Origin: Eustoma russellianum | Lineage: Eukaryota; Streptophyta; Magnoliopsida; Gentianales; Gentianaceae | Direction of reading: 5' to 3' | DNA: 64,000 nucleotides | NCBI GenBank assembly: GCA_036186865.1 | Contig: AP025049.1 | Location: 27,947,692-28,011,691, forward strand | Shown: positions 1-11,636 of the stretch, in pieces | Layout of the letters: each line of letters begins with the position of its first letter | Numbering within the stretch: the stretch's first letter is position 1 | The notes under the pieces: generated by a model | Database searches by the model: none | What the model saw: the letters and a program-made list of their open reading frames with translations, nothing else | What the model was told of the DNA's origin: nothing | Program-made: the position numbers and the translations under genes

Positions 1-261
1 CTAAGGAACGGAAAAATAAGTTGTTACCTACGGGAGACGGACCCTTCAAAAGTACTTCAACATGTGGGTCTAAATGCTTACATTCTGGCCTTCCTCCAGA
101 TATGGTGTTGTTTCCTCTACCATCAATGTTGCTGACATAACCCCCTACAATGACTAGTCCTTTGATTGAGGACGCATCCTTCTGAGGAGAGGGGGATTGA
201 TGCAGATGAAGGATCCCATCATAATGTCACCGATCCTATAACAAGAACTAAAGCTAAATAA
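1..261 (+). pseudogene. Ty3/gypsy polyprotein, C-terminal end of integrase
   Basis: This is the last part of a gypsy pol polyprotein whose start lies left of the window. Read across frames it shows the integrase C-terminal module: a GPFK motif (about 39-50), then a V-G-L-N-A-Y-I-L stretch, then L-P-P-D-M, which is the usual order after the gypsy integrase core. The final frame reads GIDADEGSHHNVTDPITRTKAK-like text (key residues D-P-I-T-R-T-K) to a TAA at 259-261; gypsy polyproteins often end in a P-I-T-R-[AST] segment just before the 3' LTR. At least two frameshifts and internal stops make it non-functional. It identifies element A as Ty3/gypsy. The clade is not resolved. Confidence 0.6.
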
Positions 262-778
262 CTTGATCTTGATGTTTCAAGCTTCTTATTTAGGCATGTG
301 CAAGATGAACCAAATGAATATTGGGTTCATTTACTTGAAACCAAAGACGTTAAGCCCATCTTACATATGTGTGTGTGTGCATTTTTGTCTACTGTGCATT
401 TTCTATGTTTGTTTCTCATTTTCATGACTTTTCATTACTAATGATTCTTGTCGTAATGACTTTGTCTTATAGGAGACATGATGGTGAGAAAAGAATGATG
501 TTGTCTGGAAGAGAATGTTCAAGAGAATGTTTAAGAGATTGTTTGTCTCAAGAGAATGTTGTCCTGACGAGAATGTTTGTCTTAGGGAATATTTGTCCCA
601 AGGAATATTTGCCCAGGAATGTTTGTCCCAAGTAATGTTTGTCCTAGGGAATGTTTGTCTTAAAGAATGTTTGTCCTAATCCCTTCCCCAACAACTACAT
701 GGTTTGAAAGGCTACTTAAGGATCAACTTCCCAACGAGATGAGGACAAGCATATATTCATTTCAAGGCTTGAAGGGGC
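262..778 (+). mobile_element. Gypsy element A, 3' LTR, left part
   Basis: This follows the integrase stop directly. From about 430 it aligns by eye with the LTRs of element B (compare 12080-12420 and 16800-17100): a GATTCTTG...TATAGGAGACATGATG block, then the GAATGTTTGTCC minisatellite, then ACTACATGG...GATCAACTTCCCAACGAGATGAG. The first LTR base could not be fixed and lies between 262 and about 400. The LTR is broken at 778 by Sirevirus I and resumes at 8531, with GGGGC duplicated on both sides of the insertion. Confidence 0.6.
510..680 (+). repeat. GAATGTTTGTCC minisatellite inside gypsy LTR A
   Basis: About eleven imperfect units of 15-17 bp with the core GAATGTTTGTCCYAAG. The same repeat with different copy number is in both LTRs of element B (12247-12375, about eight units; 16975-17072, about six), so it is an LTR-internal variable tandem repeat. 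An open frame crosses it but only reflects the repeat. Confidence 0.85.
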
Positions 779-3700
779 TGTAGGATCTGCAAGGCACCAC
801 TAGAAGGGGTGGGGGTTGAATAGTGGGTGCGGAAAATGTGGTTTTTAAAATTAGTTTGAACCAAAAACCCAACTTCTGAAAACAGTTTCTGTTTTCAGGA
901 CCAGTTTTAAAATGTTTTTAGAACTAGGTTGTAGGTCTTCAAAAATTCTGAAATTTTGCAAGAACTTAGCCTCAGATGTTATGAGTGTCTCCTAAAAATT
1001 TTAGATTTAAATTCAACCTCTAACCCCTTCAAAATTCGTTGGTGGTCAGATTACGTGAATCTGCCAGAAACGGTAGACTGATTTGAAAAATTAATTCCTA
1101 TTTGTACGTAACTCCAAATGCTCTGAAATTTTAACCACTAACCCCTTATAAGTTATATTTAAATGTTTTGAAACAGTTTTGAAAAATTCTTTTGGGAAGT
1201 TAGTCAAATACGATCAAAGTCTCAACCTTTGCAAGCCTAAAAATCAGACTGCACTACTCTCAAACCTTTGGACGTTTGGTTGACTTATACTTGTCCAAAA
1301 GGGTTGAAAATTGTGCCAAATTAACCTTAAGATGTGTGGCTATGATTCTGGAAAGTTTCGTAATTTTTGAAAAACGTTTACTATTTTTACGAACGTAATC
1401 AAAAATGATGAGAAGTGCTGAAAAGAATATAAGTGCTGAAAGTAAATGACACCAAGAATTTTATATTGATTCGGTTATAAACAACCTACTCCAGTCTTCG
1501 AGGAACACCTTCCTCGGTTCACACTAATCACACAACACAAATACACCTTACCACAGGGTTGATGGAGTTACACACCAACTCCAACCCTTTACAAACCTTG
1601 TATGATGAATACAATGCACACGAACACCACCACCTTGCAAGATTGAAGATTGATCACACCTTGATCAATCTTTTACAAAGATAAAGAATGTGTGGTGGTC
1701 TAAGATAAGCCTATTCAAGTATATGAATGTAGGTACAATAGGCTTTTAGGAAGAAGAAAGAAAGAGAGTGTAGAAGAAGAAGAGCTAGACGTTTTTGATC
1801 TCTTGGTTTGCAAGACTTGTTCTTGTTCTTGTTTTGCTCTTCTTCCTTCCTTTTTAACATTATGGTCGTCCCCCTCTAGGTCCTTCTCCTCTTGAAAATT
1901 ATCTTCTAAGTCCTTGGGAGAATATGTGGCATAATTGTGACATGATTTTGCTTACTTGGCACCTCCTCATTGGATGATCATTTAACTCTTGCTTACTTGG
2001 CACTCATTGATTGGTTGAATGTTGTCATCAGTTGATGACTAGGAAAATCAGATAATTCCACTAAAAACATGTGCCAAAATCACCATAAATCAATTACCAT
2101 AACTTCTAAGATCATCACATAAATTAACCAAGATAATATTTCTCCAAACGTGGTGAAAAAATAGGCCATTACTAGACTTGACATGATGAAATTTCAGCAT
2201 GTGATACATGGATGTTTATTTCAAAATGTTGCCAAATTTTCCTTGAATTTTCTCTTAAAAATAAATCACAAATTAGTAGAGAATATTATCATCAATTTCG
2301 GGAATAAAATTTGACAATCACATGGCCAAAATTCGGCCTAGATACATTCATACACATGCTGAAATTTTTCAGCATGTGTGATATTCAAGATATCACAATT
2401 TCACTTTCATATCTTATTCAAATTAATTCCAATTTGTCTTCCAATTAATCCCACGTTTCAAGACACAAAATATAGCCTCATAATTGGTGAAAATCGGCCA
2501 GCCTATTATCCACATGCTGAAATTTTCAGCATGTGTTACAAATGAGATAAAATTTGAAACATTACCTTTTGTAGCTTCTTTCTTTAAGTCACCAACATTG
2601 TATGATTGATTCTTGACCAATCAATATGCCAAAAAGGCTCCAAATATGCTCCATCTCAGCTGGAATAGGCGTTGCAATGTATGTGTGCATGTACTGAATT
2701 TTATTTTTGCAAACTTTATAAAATAGTGCACATTTAATAATACACACATGATATATTCCAATCAGCCCTTAATTTAATTTTCTAGAACACTTTAAGATGT
2801 ATGAAATATATTAAAAGTGTCTAGATACATGTCATATGATGTGCCAAAAACGTTACATGTGTTGTGTACGTAGAAAACCGAATTTTCGATGTTTATCGAT
2901 TACCCGATTTTTCTCTAATTAAATTCTAACTTTTTGCACATGTTATATATATTATGTTACACATAATATACATAATATGAACTTTAATATTCAGCACCTG
3001 GCTGGTCTTAAAATGGCGCCATTTACATGTGACAAAATTAAAATTGGAATCTCCACAATTTGGCCTTAATGTGGGGTGATTTGTGTGTGCCAACATGGAA
3101 TGATTTTATGGCTGCAGATAACATCATACCCACGACATTTTTGAGTATTTTTGAAGTGTAGGGACTGGCCATCTATTTATGGCAAGTACGTGACACGTTG
3201 GCGAAGTTTCGGTATTTGTCCGATACGACAATTTTCAGTTTAGAACCTTTTAACGTGTCGTATTTAATTTGTCATCACCATGACTTATATCATATGATAT
3301 AATACCTGAATATACTCATAAATATGAGTTAAGTATGGTGGTGTGAGGTTAACATACATACGTAAAATATATAACGTGTCGGCAGTACGTTGGAATACAT
3401 GTGTATGTGCCTTTTTCAAAAAATCTGAAAATATATATTTATATATATGTAGGCGTGTATATGTGTGGTTAAAGGAGGAGGAGGAGACTTTCCTTTCTTA
3501 GTCTTGTTGTCTTTTTGCCTTGTCCAAATGTAGCTTCCTTTAATGAACTACTTAGTTTAATTAACTAAGTACTTCACTTGATGAACTAGTTTAGTTCATT
3601 AATGGTGGCACCTGAAAATAGTATAAACACAACAAATGTTTGCCATTTAATGTAAGCTTTAACGCTTCATGGTTCGTTAGTATGGCAACATTATATATGA

Positions 3701-3811
3701 ACTATATAAGGCAGGTTATATGCAATATGCCATGCACATTTATATCATGCACGTTTTTAAGCACATTTAAATCATACATTTTGAAATCAATCAAACCCCT
3801 TTTTCTCTACA
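779..3811 (-). repeat. Sirevirus I 3' LTR
   Basis: 3033 bp. In element sense it runs from TGTAGAGAAAAAGGGG (ending at 3811) to CTTGCAGATCCTACA (at 779), so it has TG...CA ends. It is complete, unlike its 5' partner. It holds the start-proximal palindromes (3550-3600) and three CACATGCTGAA palindromes (2183-2535). Open frames across it are antisense shadows and encode nothing recognisable. Confidence 0.88.
2181..2535. repeat. Three LTR palindromes with CACATGCTGAA arms
   Basis: Inverted repeats with arms CACATGCTGAA / TTCAGCATGTG at 2353-2378 and 2511-2535, and a weaker member near 2181-2202 (ACATGATGAA...TTTCAGCATGT). The 5' LTR has the same three at 7406-7427, 7578-7603 and near 7738-7762. 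Sireviruses II and III carry the same motif, so it is a conserved LTR structure able to form hairpins. Confidence 0.8.
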
Positions 3812-4000
3812 ATCTTCCCCTTTTGATGATTTTCAAAATAACCTATACTCATGATTTAAATCCTATCGCTCCCCCTTCAATCATGCATAAATTCAAATTT
3901 TGAATTTCAAATTTCAAGTTGCTCCCCCTTAATTTATGCAATTAGTATCTCTCTCCCCCTTAAATCATGCTTTCTCTCCCCCTTGTTTTTGGAAAGTCAA
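3812..4000 (-). promoter_or_regulatory. Sirevirus I polypurine tract cluster
   Basis: Five AAGGGGGAG-like tracts on the minus strand (CCCCCTT on plus near 3815, 3868, 3922, 3955 and 3976). The one touching the LTR (about 3812-3830) should be the plus-strand primer. Repeated polypurine tracts just before the 3' LTR are an established Sirevirus hallmark. Confidence 0.85.
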
Positions 4001-4078
4001 TCAAAAGCGCATGTAAAGATGAAAAGAAAATCATGCATTTTGAATAATCTCAGAGGTGCGTTCTTAAGGGTTATTTAT

Positions 4079-5985
4079 TCAACCCTTTGAAAATGTCCCT
4101 TTTGGTACCCAAATTTGGGTGACCCTTCTAGGTCTTCCAAAAGATGAGAAAGGTGATGAAAGCACAAGATAATATACTTTAGGTGCAACTGCATCTGGCC
4201 TTCGGCCAAGAACTCCTTTATACGCATTATATGTAGGACGTTTTTGATATGTCCTTGTGTTAATGTGCGTAGTGTGTGATCTAGATGGATGAAATGCATG
4301 TCGTGTATTCATCACTTGTTTCTTCTCATATCTATATGGTACAAAATTGTATTTCTTATGATATAAAGAAGAAGTATGACAAGATGTGGGGAAAGGGGGT
4401 CTTTGCATCATCTTAGACGCCGTTTTTGGTTTTGGAGTGTCTACATTCTTAGAAACTACAAACTTGGTTGGTTTGATGGATACTTCATTTGTTTCAATGT
4501 ATCCTAAACCCGTTTTATCACTATCATGCTTTTGTGAAGAAATAATGTGATCTAGCATGTTTGTTCCCGTATCAAATTTCTTCACCATTTTCTCTAAATT
4601 CGCATTCCTTGATTTCAAGTTTGAAATCTCGGATTTCATTTCATTATTGTGCATAGTCAATGATGAGACCTCTTACTTTAATGCATTAATGATGCATGAC
4701 GACTCTTCTTTTGAATCGTTTAATTGAGAAACAAGGTTCATGTTAGAAGATTCTAACAACTTCTTGTCTTCAATTAATCGTTTCTTTTCTTTTGCAAGAG
4801 TCTTTGAAAACTTATGCAATTCTAAATATTGACTAAATAAATCATCGTAAGACCATTCAGAATCGGAATCAGAGTCAGAAGATACCTCATTTGATTCCTT
4901 AGATGTAAAGCATACTTGTGCCTTTTGTTCTTCCGTATCATCAGTCTCAGAGTCAGATGTGTCACTCCAAATGGAGGCTTTGAAGGCTCTTCTACTTTGC
5001 TTAGGTTCTGAGACGAGTCTATTCTTATTCCGATCCTTGTCAATGTATTTGTTTGATTGCTTTTCGTTATTAGGGCAGTCATATGATAGATGTCCAAGTT
5101 TGCCGCATTCATAGCACTTTATTTCCTTATTTTTATTTTTATGATCCTTAGATGAGGTAGACTTATGTTTAATCGATTTTCTCAATATTTTTCTTAATCT
5201 TTTAGCCATCGTGATTAAGTCCTCATCATCGGAATCTGTGTCACTATCATCTACGATGTATTCATTTGATTTAAATGATATAGCCTTATCATTATTGGAA
5301 ATAGACTCAGAATGTCTTAAAGCGAGTTTTTTTCATATACCTTTAGTGATCCAATTAGTTCTTCCATCTTAATCGATTTAGTTTCTTTGCTTTCTTCTAT
5401 GGCTGTTACTTTAGAGTCCCACTCGGATGGAAGGCTTCGCAAGACCTTTTGTACCTTTTCCTGCATATTAAAGGCTTTGCCAAGAGACTCAAGAGAATTG
5501 TAGATGTTAGTCAAGCGAAGATCTATATCAACGATAGATTCATTAGGCAATAATTTAAATGACTCGAGTGTGGACATAAGCATGTTGATCTTGGACTCTT
5601 TTACTTGACTAGTGCCTTCGTGTTTCATTTCAAGTATTCTCCACATTTCTTGTGCACTAGAACAATTTGAAACGTAGCTTGATTCACTTTTACTTAGTCC
5701 ATTTAAAAGTAACTGCATAGCCCTAGCGTTCGTGCTTAGTCTCTTTTTATCATCATTAGTGTACTCTTGCCTAGGCTTAACGACTTCTAATGTGACTCCA
5801 TCTACAGTGGATAACTTTGATGGAACAAATGGACCATCTTCTATGATTGACCAAAGATCATTATCAATTGCCATAAAGAAAAGTTTCATTCTTACCTTCC
5901 ATTGAACGAAAGACTCACCGTCAAAGAGACGAGGCCTTATGGTTGACATTCCTTCTTGCACGGTGTTATAGCTAGTGGATGCCAT
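4079..5985 (-). pseudogene. gag: Sirevirus I Gag (near-intact, about 635 codons)
   Basis: Structural Gag of a Sirevirus-type copia element. I place the start at the ATG at 5985 (M-A-S-T-S-Y), after the primer site; a longer in-frame start would read into the LTR. Segments: N-terminal UBN2-type domain (5985-5317; LFDGESFVQWKVRMKLF, W-R-I-L-E-M-K-H, L-P-S-E-W-D motifs), a CCHC zinc knuckle C-Y-E-C-G-K-L-G-H-L-S-Y-D-C (about 5085-5126), an acidic serine-rich stretch, a coiled coil of K/E/L-rich sequence, and a C-terminal tail ending W-V-P-K-G-T-F (stop near 4079). Only two lesions are evident: a frameshift in an A-run near 5317 and one nonsense codon near 4673. No protease or pol follows. In Sirevirus II the same tail leads straight into the protease. 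Confidence 0.85.
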
Positions 5986-6027
5986 CTCACGTAGATCATT
6001 GGATCCTTTTGTTGTGAGTGTTCCTGT

Positions 6028-6039
6028 GCTCTGATACCA
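6028..6039 (-). promoter_or_regulatory. Sirevirus I primer binding site
   Basis: Minus-strand TGGTATCAGAGC, complementary to the 3' end of initiator tRNA-Met, two bases inside the 5' LTR end at 6042. It primes minus-strand DNA synthesis. Confidence 0.9.
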
Positions 6040-6041
6040 AT

Positions 6042-8530
6042 TGTAGGATCTGCAAGGCACCACAAGAAGGGGGGTTGTTAGTTTGAACCAAAAACCCAAC
6101 TTCTGAAAACAGTTTCTGTTTTCAGGACCCGTTTTAAAACATTTTTAAAACTAGGTTGTAGGTCTTCAAAAATTCTGAAAGTTTGAGAGAACTTAGCCTC
6201 AGATGTTATGAGTGTCTCTTAAAAATTTCAGATTTAAATTCAACCTCTAACCCCTTTAAAAATCGTTGGTGGTCAGATTGCGCGAATCTGCCAGAAACGG
6301 TAGACTGATTTAAAAAATTAATTTCTATTTTTACGTAACTCAAAATGCTCTGAAATTTTAACCACTAACCCCTTATAAGTTATATTTAAATGGGTTGAAA
6401 CAGTTTTGAAAAATGCTTTTGGGAAGTTAGTCAAATACGATCAAAGTCTCAACCTTTGCAAGCCTAAAAATCAGACTGCACTACTCTCAAACCTTTAGAC
6501 GTTTGGTTGACTTATACTTGTCCAAAAGGGTTGAAAATTGTGCCAAATTAACCTTAAGATGTGTGGCTATGATTCTGGAAAGTTTCGTAATTTTTGAAAA
6601 ATGTTTACTATTTTTACAAACATAATCAAAAATGATGAGCAGTGCTTAAACAGAATATAAGTGCTGAAAGTAAATGACACCAAGAATTTTATACTGATTC
6701 GGTTATAAACAACCTACTCCAGTCTTCGAAGAACACCTTCCTCGGTTCACACTAATCACACAATACAAATACACCTTATCACAGGGTTGATGGAGTTACA
6801 CACCAACTCCAACCCTTTACAAACCTTGTATGATCAATACAATGCACACGAACACCACCACCTTGCAAGATTGAAGATTGATCACACCTTGATCGATCTT
6901 TTACAAAGATAAAGAATGTGTGGTGGTCTAAGATAAGCCTATTAAAGCATATGAATGTAGGTACAATAGGCTTTTAGGAAGAAGAAAAAAAGAGAGTGTG
7001 GAAGAAGAGCTAGGCGTCTTTGATCTCTTGGTTTGCAAGACTTGTTCTTGTTTTTGTTTTGCTCTTCTTCCTTCCTTTTTAACATTATGGCCGTCCCCCT
7101 CTAGGTCCTTCTCCTCTGGAAAATTATCTTCTAAGTCCGTAGGAGAATATGTGGCATCATTGTGACATGATCTCGCTTACTTGGCACCTCCTCATTGGAT
7201 GATCATTTAACTCTTGCTTACTTGGCACTCATTGATTGGTTGAATGTTGTCATCACTTGATGACTAGGAAAATCTTAGAATTCCACTAAAAACATGTGCC
7301 AAAATCACCATAAAACAATTACCATAACTTCCAAGATCATCACATAAATTAAGCAAGATAATATTTCTCCAAACATGGTACAAAATTCGACCATTACTAG
7401 ACTTGACATGCTGAAATTTCAGCATGTGATACATGGATGTTTATTTCAAAATGTTGCCAAATTTTCCTTGATTTTTCTCTTAAAAATAAATCACCAATTA
7501 GTAGACAATATTCTCATCAATTTTGGGAATAAAATTTGACAATCACATGGCCAAAATTCGACCTAGATACATTCATACACATGCTGAAATTTTTCAGCAT
7601 GTGTGATATTCAAGATATCACAATTTCACTTCCATATCTTATTCAAATTAATTTCAATTTGTCTTCCAATTAATCCCACGTCTCAAGACACAAAATATAG
7701 CCTCATAATTGGTGAAAATCGGCCAGCCTATTATCCACATGCCGAAATTTTCAGCATGTGTTACAAATGAGATAAAATTTGAAACATTACATTTTGTAGC
7801 TTCTTTCTTTAAGTCACCAACATTGTTTGATTGATTCTTGACCAATAAATATGCCAACAAGGCTCCAAATATGATCCATCTCGGCTGGAATAGGCGTTGT
7901 AATGTATGTGTGCATGTGCTGAATTTTATTTCTGGAAACTTTGTAAAATAGTGCACATTTAATAATACACACATGGTATATTCCAATCAGCCCTTAATTT
8001 AATTTTCTAGAACACTTTAAGATGTATGATATATGTAAAAAGTGTCTAGATACATGTCGTATGATGTGCCAAAAACGTTCCATGTGTTGTGTACGTAGAA
8101 AACCGAATTTTCGATGTTTATCGATTACCTTATTTTTCTCTAATTAAATTCCAACTTTTTGCACATGTTATATATATTATGTTACTCATAATATACATAA
8201 TATAAACTTTAATATTCAGCACTTGGCTGGTCTTAAAGTGGCGCCATTTACATGTGACAAAATTGAAATTGGAATCTCCACAATTTGGCCTTAATGTAGG
8301 GTGGTTTGTGTGTGCCAACATGGAATGATTTTATGGCTGCACATAACATCATACCCACGACATTTTTGAGTATTTTTGAAGTGTAGGGGCTGGCCATCTA
8401 TTTATGGCAAGTACGTGACACGTTGGCGAAGTTTCGGTATTCGCCCGATACGACAATTTTCAGTTTAGAACCTTTTAACGTGTCGATTTGTCATACATTT
8501 TGAAATCACTCAAACCCCTTTTTCTCTACA
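6042..8530 (-). repeat. Sirevirus I 5' LTR (internally deleted)
   Basis: 2489 bp against 3033 bp for the 3' LTR. Most of the difference is a 500-bp deletion: the sequence corresponding to 3276-3775 is missing, with a 4-bp TCAT at both breakpoints. A second loss of about 36 bp lies near 6075. The 500-bp deletion removes the start-proximal palindrome pair and much of the presumed U3. The rest is nearly identical to the 3' LTR, so the insertion is fairly recent. Confidence 0.87.
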
Positions 8531-9192
8531 GGGGCGGCCAATAACAAGGATAAAGATGAAGAAAGATTGAACTTAAATTCAAGACCATTCAAGATTAAAT
8601 TTTAGCCTATTTTTGAAGAGTTATCCTAAGCTTATCACAACTTCAAAACTCAATCACAAGGCTCAAAGGATCGAAAAATCAGGTGGAGAAGGAAAAAAAG
8701 ATAATTACCAAGATTGAAGACAAGATAATTACTTTTACAAGTTTAACTTTAATTCAAATTGTAATTTGTTTCTTCAAACTTTTGATAGACTTTTAAGATA
8801 GAGTTTAAGGAATGTAGGACTCTTAATTAGCTAGGATATTTCAGCATAAGGCCTTATGGCCGATTTCAACAATAACACATTCAATGAAATTTTAACCTTT
8901 GTTTCTTCTCCAAAATTGTGAGACTTTGTTTTCTTGATTTTGCATCAAAAATCAAGGCTAATAACTCTCAAAATTGAGCAATTTGAGGGTGTTTTCCAAG
9001 GCCAAGAGTGCCGTCTAGGAGGGCCTATTTAAGGTTTGCCTATCAACGTACGCTTGAGGTTTTCGATGATTGCTCAAGCCAGCACTTTCTACAGAACAGA
9101 AGCAAGGAGAAATTCAGTTCTTTGTGCCTAAACCTTTGTGAGAGGGACGTTAGAGGTGGTAGAATAGATCTGTCCATCACGTACTTGCATCA
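8531..9192 (+). mobile_element. Gypsy element A, 3' LTR, right part
   Basis: Continues the LTR broken at 778. It matches LTR B (12480-13143): AACAAGGATAAAGATGAAG..., a block ending CATCAAAAATCAAGG, and the terminal CATCACGTACTTGCATCA. The end at 9192 is the same TGCATCA as in B; the next base is old copia RT sequence, so A was inserted in that element. The matching 5' flank is outside the window. Confidence 0.75.
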
Positions 9193-9990
9193 ACCATTAG
9201 ATGATCTAAGTACTTCCATGCCTAGAAAGTACCTGATCTGGCCTAAGACTTTTACCTCAAATGAATATGATAATAGGTTCTTTGTTTCTAATATGCCATT
9301 GTAGTGATTTCCACTGAGAATGATATCATCAATATATACAATAATAATGACAAAATTATTAGTATCCACAGACTTAATAAACAAGGTGTGATCACTTAGG
9401 CACTGAGAGAAGCCAAGAGAAGATGTAGTTGATTTAAAACGTTTAAACCATGATCTTGGTGACTGTTTTAGTCCATAGAGAGACTTCTTCAGCTTACATA
9501 CCAAATTCTTATTATCATCAGAAGTGAATCCAGGTGGAATATGCATGTCTTAATATCAAGTTGGAAGAGTGGCCAGTCAAGATTAATAGCAAGGGAAAAA
9601 AGTATTCTTATTGCATTTAGTTTTGCCACAGGTGCAAACGTTTCTTCATAGTCAATTCCAAAGGTTTGAGTGAACCCCTTGGCGGCCAGCCTTCCCTTGT
9701 ATATGTTGATGGATCCATCTGAATTTTATTTGATGGAGAAGATCCATTTACATCCTACTTGTTTTATCCCATCTTTAGCAGGCACAACATCCTATGTATC
9801 ATTTTTATTAAAAATCCATCTCCTCAGTCACAACTTTCTTCCATTCTGGTCTAGCTAAGGCTCCCTGAATAGTCTTTGGGAACTGCAAATTGTCAAGAGA
9901 AGAAACAAATACCTTGCTATTTCCCTGTAGGCACTCATACGATACATAGTTGTCAATGGGATATAGTTTCTTCACACACGTTTTGACTCC
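9193..9990 (-). pseudogene. Old copia reverse transcriptase (partial)
   Basis: Minus-strand RT fragment. The N-terminal part (about 9990-9547) reads in pieces as G-F-T-Q-T-F-G-I-D-Y-E-E-T-F-A-P-V-A-K-like sequence with breaks. The part from 9546 down is open: IPPGFTS, LKKSLYGLKQSPRSWF, the active-site box Y-I-D-D, and YFLGMEV. The frame ends just inside gypsy LTR A (stop about 9190), so the thumb and RNase H are missing. It is inactive by truncation. Confidence 0.88.
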
Positions 9991-10016
9991 TTTTCTGATG
10001 GCTATTGGCCTATCAT

Positions 10017-11105
10017 CTAATGGAATAATTTCTCAGAATGTGGATGATTCACTTTCTGATTTTTAGTCCTTCTGGGGGTAGGTCCATGGTGATCAGACAC
10101 AATTTGGCCTCTCTGTGGTGAAGGCTGCTTCTCCCCCTCACCTGAACTGTTCCCTTCTTTTCCAGTGGATGGGCTAGGTAGATCAACAATACTCCAGGTG
10201 TTGCATTCCTTTTCCAGTTGAGACTCAGAGACACCTCTACCATAGAAAGCATTAGATTCATCAAATGCAACATCAAGAGATACATACATTTTCCTGGTTG
10301 TGGGTGAGTAGCATTTGTATCCTTTCTGGGTATGAGAATACCCAAGAAACATACACCTCTCAGCTCTTATATCTAATTTGCTTCTGAATTATTCTGGAAT
10401 GTGTCATGCACAACATAGCCAAATACTTTCATTGGTAATTCTGAGAAGAGATTAGAGTGAGGAAAGTATTGAGACATGGCATTTTTAGGGGTGACATAGT
10501 TTAACACCTAGAGGGCATCTTGTTTATAAGGTGTGTAGCTGTAAGTACACCCTCACCCCAGTAGTGCTTAAACACCTTCATAGACATCATAATTGCCCTT
10601 GTAACTCCTAGGACATGTCTATTATTTCTTTCTGTAACTCCATTTTGCTGTGGAGTGTATGTGCAGGAAATCTGATGATGGATTCCTCTAGCATTAAGAT
10701 ATTCCCTTACTATATTCAAGTCCATTTTAAGTTCTTAAGGTTTTAACTCAGGTGTTAAACTGTGTTTAAATCATACATATGAATATCTTAAGGATGTCAC
10801 CTACCTCATACTTGTGCTTCATTAGGTACAGCCATGTAAGCCTGGTGTTGTCCTCAATGAAGGTAATGAACCACTTAGCAGCATTTATATTGGCTATTTT
10901 TAAAGGTCCCCATACATCAGATTGAATTAGGCTAAAAGGAGCACTGCTTACATGGATTCTTGTAGGATAGTTAGTTCTGTAGCTCTTAGCAAACAAGCAA
11001 TCTTCACAAAACAAGTTTGATTGATTTATATTAACAAACAAGGCTGGCATAAGCCTTCTGAAATACAGGAAGTTTGGATGTCCTAATCTCTTATGTCATA
11101 GTTAA
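10017..11105 (-). pseudogene. Old copia integrase
   Basis: Minus-strand integrase in three pieces. The pre-integrase zinc region shows H-K-R-L-G-H-P-N (about 11090), with the usual preceding W read as a stop, and C-E-D-C (about 10995). The core shows S-D-V-W-G-P (first catalytic D, about 10920) and Q-Q-N-G-V-T-E-R-N-N-R-H (about 10630, with the catalytic E). The C-terminal region has FLGYSHTQKGYKCY (10352 downward) and a serine/proline-rich tail. Frameshifts lie between the pieces. The F-[VI]-D-D-x-[ST]-R-L-T-W box reads F-I-E-D-N-T-R-L-T-W. Confidence 0.85.
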
Positions 11106-11258
11106 ATACTCTCAGTATTCCTACAAGCAATCATACATGATCCTATACTAGTTTGACTACTAAGAGGACTTGATTCTTCAGCTTGAAGCAGGAAGAGACC
11201 ATTGACCTCGTTAGCATTGTCAAGCATCTTCTTGGAGATAATCTCCTCAAAACAACAT

Positions 11259-11546
11259 TTAGAGGGTGAGAATTTTATTTTCCTTAGCAAGTTTACTAAT
11301 AGAGATCATGTTAAAACTCAATTCAGGTATATGAAGGACATTCTTCAATTTTAGGCTCCTAGACAGTTCTACATTTCCATATCCCAGTATACTGACTCCT
11401 ACGCCATTAGCTACCTTAACTTTGGTAGGATTGTGGAAATCCATGTAGTCAATTAGCTTTTCTTTGTTCCATGTCATATGATGAGTAGCACCAGAATTAA
11501 CAATCCAAGTAGAGACAAGTTTAGAATTCTTACCATAGCTGTCCAT
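11259..11546 (-). pseudogene. Old copia aspartic protease, active-site D to N
   Basis: Copia-type retropepsin. The active-site box is W-I-V-N-S-G-A-T-H-H-M where the family has D-S-G, so the catalytic aspartate is lost (GAC to AAC type change). Downstream residues V-K-V-A-N-G, I-L-G-Y-G, L-K-N-V-L-H-I-P and N-M-I-S-I-S-K-L are family-typical. It cannot process a polyprotein as it stands. Confidence 0.85.
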
Positions 11547-11636
11547 TGTAGCCTGAATAGCTTCTTATTTGGTGTCCAGAAGCAGCTTTGGTGACTGATG
11601 CTGCTTCATAAACTAGAAGATTGCATCCAGTTGATT

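Larger units (their letters stand above)
779..8530 (-). mobile_element. Sirevirus I: gag-only Ty1/copia LTR retrotransposon
   Basis: A complete minus-strand element between a 5-bp target duplication GGGGC (774-778 and 8531-8535). Order in its own sense: 5' LTR (8530-6042), primer site (6039-6028), gag (5985-4079), five polypurine tracts (4000-3812), 3' LTR (3811-779). There is no protease, integrase, RT or RNase H: the gag stop lies only about 90 bp from the first polypurine tract. Sirevirus affinity comes from LTRs near 3 kb, the multiple polypurine tracts, LTR palindromes and gag closely similar to Sirevirus II. It fits the known class of TR-GAG non-autonomous elements and presumably needs pol from a relative. 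Confidence 0.85.

Noticed and set aside
369..635. 88-codon open frame on plus
   Set aside because: It runs through the GAATGTTTGTCC minisatellite of a gypsy LTR; the repetitive protein reflects the DNA repeat.
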